Assembly: GCA_022072055.1 (NCBI GenBank)
Contig: JAJVIK010000002.1
Span: 231,615 to 295,614, forward strand
Length of the DNA: 64,000 bases
Direction of reading: 5' to 3'
Source: a bacterium
GTDB taxonomy: Bacteria; Hinthialibacterota; Hinthialibacteria; OLB16
Below are positions 60,166 through 64,000 of this stretch, piece by piece. The number at the start of each line of letters is the position of its first letter. Position 1 is the stretch's first letter. The translations under genes were made by a program, and so were the position numbers. The notes below the pieces were generated by a model. It saw only the letters and a program-made list of their open reading frames with translations, searched no databases and was not told the DNA's origin.

Positions 60166-61272
60166 TCAGAGGAAAGGTTGGATTCCCATGTCTGTCTGGG
60201 TCAACGGTTCCGGCGTTCCGGATCCGACCACAACCGCGTTTTCCAGGCGAATTCCCCCCCATCCCGGGAGATATATCCCCGGTTCGATGGTGACCACCAT
60301 CCCCTCCTGGAGGACCTCCCTGCTAGGGGGAGCAAGCCGTGGGGCCTCGTGGATTTCGAGGCCAACTCCATGCCCCAGGCCGTGCATGAACGCCTGGCCA
60401 AATCCGGCCTCCTCCAAGACTTTCCTTGCGGCCTGATCCACTTCGTTGCAGACCGCCCCCGGTCGCGCCACCTCAAAGGCGGCCCGATGCGCCCGCATCA
60501 CCAGATCGTGCCGTTCTCGCTGGAGGGAGTCGGGTTCGCCGAAGACAAAAGTTCGTGTGCAATCGCTGCAGTACCCATCCACGATTCCCCCGAAATCGAG
60601 GAGCACCCAATCCCCCTTCCCCAAAGGCGTGTCTCCCGGTTGGCCATGGGGCAGGGAACTTCTTGCTCCAAACAGGACGATCAGGTCGAAGGAAGGCCCT
60701 TTGGCGCCATGCTCCCAGAACAAGTTCATCATCCTCCGAACCACCTGCTTTTCCGTAATCCCCTCGCGGAGTTCCGGCAGAATCGCCTCGAGAACACGGT
60801 CCGCCACCGCGCCGGAGCGCTTGAGGATTTCGATCTCGGTCGTGTCCTTGACCACCCGAAGCTCCTCGACCCACGAGGAGATCGGCTCCCAATGGACCGA
60901 GTCGGCGGCGGCCTCCCGCGCTTTGGAAAACCCCTCCACGGTGAGCTGCCGCGCCTCGAACCCGATTCTCTTCCATCCCCGCTCCCGAATCTCCTCGGCG
61001 AAAACCTCAGGCCAGGTTCGATTGCGGAAGATCTTCACCTCGCACTCCGAGACCTCCGACTCCACCTGCTCCTGGTAACGTCCGTCTGTGATGAACAAGG
61101 TTCCCTCGCGGGTGATCAGGAGCTGCGCGTAGGTCCCGGTGAATCCGGCGAGATAACGAATGCTCGGGAGTCCGGAAACCCAATACGCATCGAGATTCGC
61201 CTCTCCGAGGCGCGCCGCGAGACGGTCCCGCCGGGCCCGATGCGGGGAGGTGTTCGTGGAAGAGGTGTTCAT
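60166..61272 (-). CDS. M24 family metallopeptidase (Xaa-Pro aminopeptidase type)
   Basis: 368 residues from ATG 61272 (an overlapping TTG at 61281 is possible). The N-terminal creatinase-like domain contains Y-L-A-G-F-T-G-T. The M24 metal ligands lie in L-D-F-G-G-I-V-D-G-Y-C-S-D, M-H-G-L-G-H-G-V-G-L, I-E-P-G-I-Y and G-I-R-L-E-N. It should release N-terminal residues from Xaa-Pro peptides in the cytoplasm. Its start lies just after the DUF4091 gene stop on the same strand, so the two may be cotranscribed. Confidence 0.92.
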   Translation of the reverse strand: MNTSSTNTSPHRARRDRLAARLGEANLDAYWVSGLPSIRYLAGFTGTYAQLLITREGTLFITDGRYQEQVESEVSECEVKIFRNRTWPEVFAEEIRERGWKRIGFEARQLTVEGFSKAREAAADSVHWEPISSWVEELRVVKDTTEIEILKRSGAVADRVLEAILPELREGITEKQVVRRMMNLFWEHGAKGPSFDLIVLFGARSSLPHGQPGDTPLGKGDWVLLDFGGIVDGYCSDCTRTFVFGEPDSLQRERHDLVMRAHRAAFEVARPGAVCNEVDQAARKVLEEAGFGQAFMHGLGHGVGLEIHEAPRLAPPSREVLQEGMVVTIEPGIYLPGWGGIRLENAVVVGSGTPEPLTQTDMGIQPFL

Positions 61273-61277
61273 GTCGC

Positions 61278-64000
61278 TCAATCCTTGTTGAGTCTTTCCA
61301 GCGCCCGGCCGATGGCTTCGCGGTTGGCCTGAAACCGAGACTGGTTTTCCTTCGAATCCAGGACCTTGTTCGGGGCCTTGTCGTACACAAGGCCGCCCGC
61401 GAATTGGATGGCGTCCTCCAGGAGCCTTTGCGCCTCGGCGTCCGGCTTGGCGGCCAATTTCTCCCTGAGCAAAGTGACCAGGTCAAAGTCCTCGGAGCCA
61501 TCCCGGGTGGCTTCCCAGCGGCGGCTGGTCACCAATGATCGTCCGTCATGAGCCACCGCGCCGAATCCCGGCTCCCGAGTGGGTGAGGTGCCCCACAAGT
61601 CATCCGAGTGATAGACCCAGTAACCGCCCCCTTCGATCCCCCAGTAGAGCGCGAGCCAAGCCAAGCCTCGGAAGAAATCGAGCGGTCCGAGGACTCGCTG
61701 GTTTCCCGGAGGAGTGAACATCCAGATCATCTTGTCCCCCTTGGGGCCGCGCATGATCCGGATGAACTCCTCGCCCAGGGTCCGGATCGAGGCGATCTCC
61801 GGCTGCCACACATCGGTGTAAGGCTCCATCTGTCGGGTCATCTCATGGTCGATCATGCCGATGGGATTGGCATAGACCTGGTAGTTCGGATCGATCTCCT
61901 TGATGGCCTTGGCGGCGACGACATAGCTGTCGACCGGCCCGGCGAGTCCCGGTTCGTCCTGCGGATAAAAAGCGAAGTTTCGGTAGTCCAGCCCGAAGGT
62001 CCTGAGGTGCTCCACCAGGGCTTTGGCGCAGCTGCGTTGTCCGGCGATCCGGAGCGCGTCGGTCACCTCGACCCCATCCGGGAATTTCGGGGTCGGAGGC
62101 CCCCCATACAGCAGCAGGTGGAGGTCCTTGGCCTGCTTGAGGAGAGCATCATGAGCGCTCCAATCGATCTCCCCGACCAGCTCCCCCTGTTCGTTCGCGT
62201 TCATGGTGGGGATCGGAAACTGGTACCAGACATTCTGTCGGTGCGCGATGAGATCGGGGATTGTGTTGATCTCGCCGAGCTGGGTCTTGGCCCAGAAGTG
62301 CATCGCGAAATGGCTCTCCTCCGGAAGCCGGACGGGAGAGACATCGATCCGAAGGGTCAACTTGTTTGAAATCGAAGCCGTGTCCAGGGTGCGGAGGTCC
62401 CATTCGGCGAGGTAATGCCCCGACTCAAGGTCGTGGGTCTTCACATTCAGCCAGAGCTGGCGAACCTCCCCCGCGGGGATGTCGAGCAGGAACCCATCTC
62501 CGAGCGGCGGCAGGAGGTCCGGGACCACCGGACCAAAGCGGCTGGGAAGATGGACCACTCGAAGAAAATCGATAGACCCATGCGCCGGTCGGGGTTTCTC
62601 TCCCGTCCCTTCCCGTCGCAGGGTTCCCGGCTCCACACGAACCGTCATCCCCTTGGACTCCAGGTTGACCAAGCTGATGACCACCGGTTCGACCTCGTTC
62701 CCGGCCGCCCACAGCGAGGTTTCCAAGGGACCGCCGGCCTCCGGCAGTTCGGTGCCGGGATCCACATTGTCCCAGGGGTTCTCATCCCTCCACATCACAA
62801 AAGCCGGAGCGCGACCCGCATCGACCTCCCCCCGGATGAGCGCGGCCAGCTTCCGAGTCGAGTCGATCTTGGGAAAGAACTTTTCCACATCGCGGGACAG
62901 AATGTCCTTGTCCGCCAGAGTGAGGTTCTTCGAACCGCGAATTCGTTCCGCGAGCGCGGCGAAATCCTCCTCCAAGCCGACACGGTGCAGGCGAAGGTTG
63001 GCGGCGGCGTCGCGAGCCTCGGCTCGAAGCTTGCCCTCCACCTCCTTGAGCTCCTTGGCGGTCGCGGAGTGAGCCTTCTTAAGTCCGGCCAAGAGGTTCG
63101 GGACCTGAAAGACCACCCGTTGCGCGCCGAGGACCTTCCTCCCGCTGATGTCCAACAGCCGGAGCGTGAGGGAATACTGTCCTGTTGAAAACACGGGAAC
63201 CTCAGCCTCGGAAAAACCCTCCTCGGCGGTCATGCGATAGGCCCTGAGCTGAGTCCACCCTTCCGGGGACCTGGTCGCGGTCTCGAGGATCCTCTCGGCC
63301 GGCTCCTCCGGGAGCGCAATCGGCAAGGGGAACAGGCCGAAATGATTGGGCCTGAATTTTCCCCCTAGGAGCGGCATGGACTCGGATTTCTTGGAGCCGC
63401 GGGGAGCGGCGGTCCCGATGCGAATCGGATACGGAGGGTTCGGCCAGCTGGAGAGAACCGCGGCCCCCTCGCCGGCCTTGCCGCCGAAGGTGTAGGCGTG
63501 GACCTTGGTTACGCTTCGGGAGGTGACAATCAGGTCGAGGACTCCATCCCGCTCCAGGTCCATGACCAGCGGGGAGCCGAAACACCCGCCCTCCATCATG
63601 TAACTTCCAAGGATTTCCCCTTTGGGATTCAGGACATACCAACCGTACCCCTCCGGCGAGCTGCCCCGCACGGTCTGAATGATCTCAAGCGTCCCATCGC
63701 CATCGAGGTCGGCCACCGCCGGACGGGTCCAGATTCCGCGCCCTCCCATCTGGGTGCGCCAACGCAGGGTCCCATCGGGGCTGAAACAGGCCAGGGTCGT
63801 GCCCTTGTCTCCCGCCAGGATTTCATCCTTCCCATCCCCATCCAAATCCACGACGGCGAGCGCGCAGTATGCCATGTGGGTCATCTCTCCATGCCAACGC
63901 ACCGCGCAATCCGCGCCGTTCACACACACCAGGCCGGAATGAAGCGACTTGGCGGCGCACATGGTGTAAACCTCAGCGTTCCCGTCTCGGTCGGCGTCGG
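61278..64000 (-). CDS. FG-GAP-repeat protein with DUF4091 glycosidase-like domain, 5' end outside window
   Basis: The reading frame stays open to base 64000, so the N-terminus is missing; over 900 residues are visible. The N-terminal part has FG-GAP/VCBS repeats with calcium-type D-L-D-G-D-G and D-A-D-R-D-G loops and is probably an extracellular beta-propeller. A coiled region and beta-sandwich follow. The C-terminal barrel (last about 350 residues) matches DUF4091: F-Y-P-Q-D-E-P-G, W-M-F-T-P-P-G and G-G-G-Y-W-V-Y-H-S-D-D-L-W. DUF4091 proteins are secreted glycoside-hydrolase-like enzymes. An ATG inside the frame at 63962 is unlikely to be the start, since FG-GAP sequence continues upstream. 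Confidence 0.82.
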   Translation of the reverse strand, partial: DADRDGNAEVYTMCAAKSLHSGLVCVNGADCAVRWHGEMTHMAYCALAVVDLDGDGKDEILAGDKGTTLACFSPDGTLRWRTQMGGRGIWTRPAVADLDGDGTLEIIQTVRGSSPEGYGWYVLNPKGEILGSYMMEGGCFGSPLVMDLERDGVLDLIVTSRSVTKVHAYTFGGKAGEGAAVLSSWPNPPYPIRIGTAAPRGSKKSESMPLLGGKFRPNHFGLFPLPIALPEEPAERILETATRSPEGWTQLRAYRMTAEEGFSEAEVPVFSTGQYSLTLRLLDISGRKVLGAQRVVFQVPNLLAGLKKAHSATAKELKEVEGKLRAEARDAAANLRLHRVGLEEDFAALAERIRGSKNLTLADKDILSRDVEKFFPKIDSTRKLAALIRGEVDAGRAPAFVMWRDENPWDNVDPGTELPEAGGPLETSLWAAGNEVEPVVISLVNLESKGMTVRVEPGTLRREGTGEKPRPAHGSIDFLRVVHLPSRFGPVVPDLLPPLGDGFLLDIPAGEVRQLWLNVKTHDLESGHYLAEWDLRTLDTASISNKLTLRIDVSPVRLPEESHFAMHFWAKTQLGEINTIPDLIAHRQNVWYQFPIPTMNANEQGELVGEIDWSAHDALLKQAKDLHLLLYGGPPTPKFPDGVEVTDALRIAGQRSCAKALVEHLRTFGLDYRNFAFYPQDEPGLAGPVDSYVVAAKAIKEIDPNYQVYANPIGMIDHEMTRQMEPYTDVWQPEIASIRTLGEEFIRIMRGPKGDKMIWMFTPPGNQRVLGPLDFFRGLAWLALYWGIEGGGYWVYHSDDLWGTSPTREPGFGAVAHDGRSLVTSRRWEATRDGSEDFDLVTLLREKLAAKPDAEAQRLLEDAIQFAGGLVYDKAPNKVLDSKENQSRFQANREAIGRALERLNKD

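Noticed and set aside
59611-61332. 573-codon frame antisense to the receiver and peptidase genes
   Set aside because: It spans two unrelated minus-strand genes with intact catalytic motifs and has no motif of its own.
1-64000. CRISPR arrays, tRNA/rRNA genes, insertion sequences, prophage
   Set aside because: No direct-repeat array, cloverleaf, transposase or phage structural gene was recognised on either strand.

Overview
The window is GC-rich, densely coded bacterial DNA with about 52 protein genes, short or overlapping gene junctions and frequent GGAGG-type ribosome binding sites. Its gene content points to an uncultured, saccharolytic Gram-negative-type bacterium of a planctomycete, Hydrogenedentes, Latescibacteria or Poribacteria-like lineage. 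The hints are twin-arginine Gfo/Idh/MocA and sulfatase proteins, DUF4838 and DUF4091 glycosidase-like proteins, Na+/solute symporters, a PhyH dioxygenase, a creatininase/nitrilase/HpcH trio and a YXWGXW-repeat protein. No rRNA or tRNA gene, CRISPR array or insertion sequence was found, so the taxonomy is an inference from gene families only. No stretch longer than 300 bases lacks a gene.

Region 1 (1-10.3 kb, plus strand, probably one long transcription unit). A GT39-like membrane glycosyltransferase is followed by an FkbH-type HAD-IIIC phosphatase, a free acyl carrier protein, a SAM methyltransferase, an MBOAT O-acyltransferase, a VOC protein, a 45-residue single-span membrane protein and a membrane-anchored SGNH-like protein. 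This looks like a surface-glycan acylation module in which a three-carbon acyl group (perhaps glyceryl or a methylated derivative) is built on the ACP and exported by the MBOAT. It is my main candidate for an undescribed system. HpcH/HpaI aldolase, nitrilase-family and creatininase-family genes follow.

Region 2 (10.3-34.4 kb): polysaccharide processing. A secreted protein with an unexpected C-terminal DUF59/MIP18 domain diverges from a Tat-exported amidohydrolase. A minus-strand operon (21.9 to 13.2 kb) encodes two equally long DUF4838/GH67-like proteins, a YhdT/PanF-like symporter pair and a Gfo/Idh/MocA oxidoreductase. Divergent from it are a metallophosphoesterase with a CBM9-like domain and a PL10 pectate lyase. 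Then come the YXWGXW-repeat protein, an alpha/beta hydrolase, PhyH, a parallel beta-helix protein, a sulfatase with HEAT repeats and a PhoD-like phosphatase. Perfect inverted repeats lie in the divergent promoter region near 22.0 kb.

Region 3 (34.4-48 kb): housekeeping and accessory genes. These are a GT9 and a WecA/MraY-type transferase, an APC permease, a HigBA-like toxin/antitoxin pair, a KptA-fold protein with an altered active site, a zinc-ribbon/TPR protein, proA, a PAS histidine kinase with a cysteine cluster, a UMF1-type MFS transporter, a MazEF-like pair, and a 3-hydroxyisobutyrate dehydrogenase-like enzyme coupled to a second Na+/solute symporter.

Region 4 (48-64 kb). A 1115-residue membrane-anchored protein with about eleven carboxypeptidase-regulatory-like repeats precedes pdxB. 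A chaperone set follows: a degenerate J-domain/TPR protein, a GrpE-like factor and a short DnaK. Then come a sugar-type binding lipoprotein and permease with no ATPase gene, a CDP-alcohol phosphatidyltransferase, a receiver/HisKA protein without a kinase ATPase domain, an M24 aminopeptidase and the 3' part of an FG-GAP/DUF4091 gene that leaves the window.
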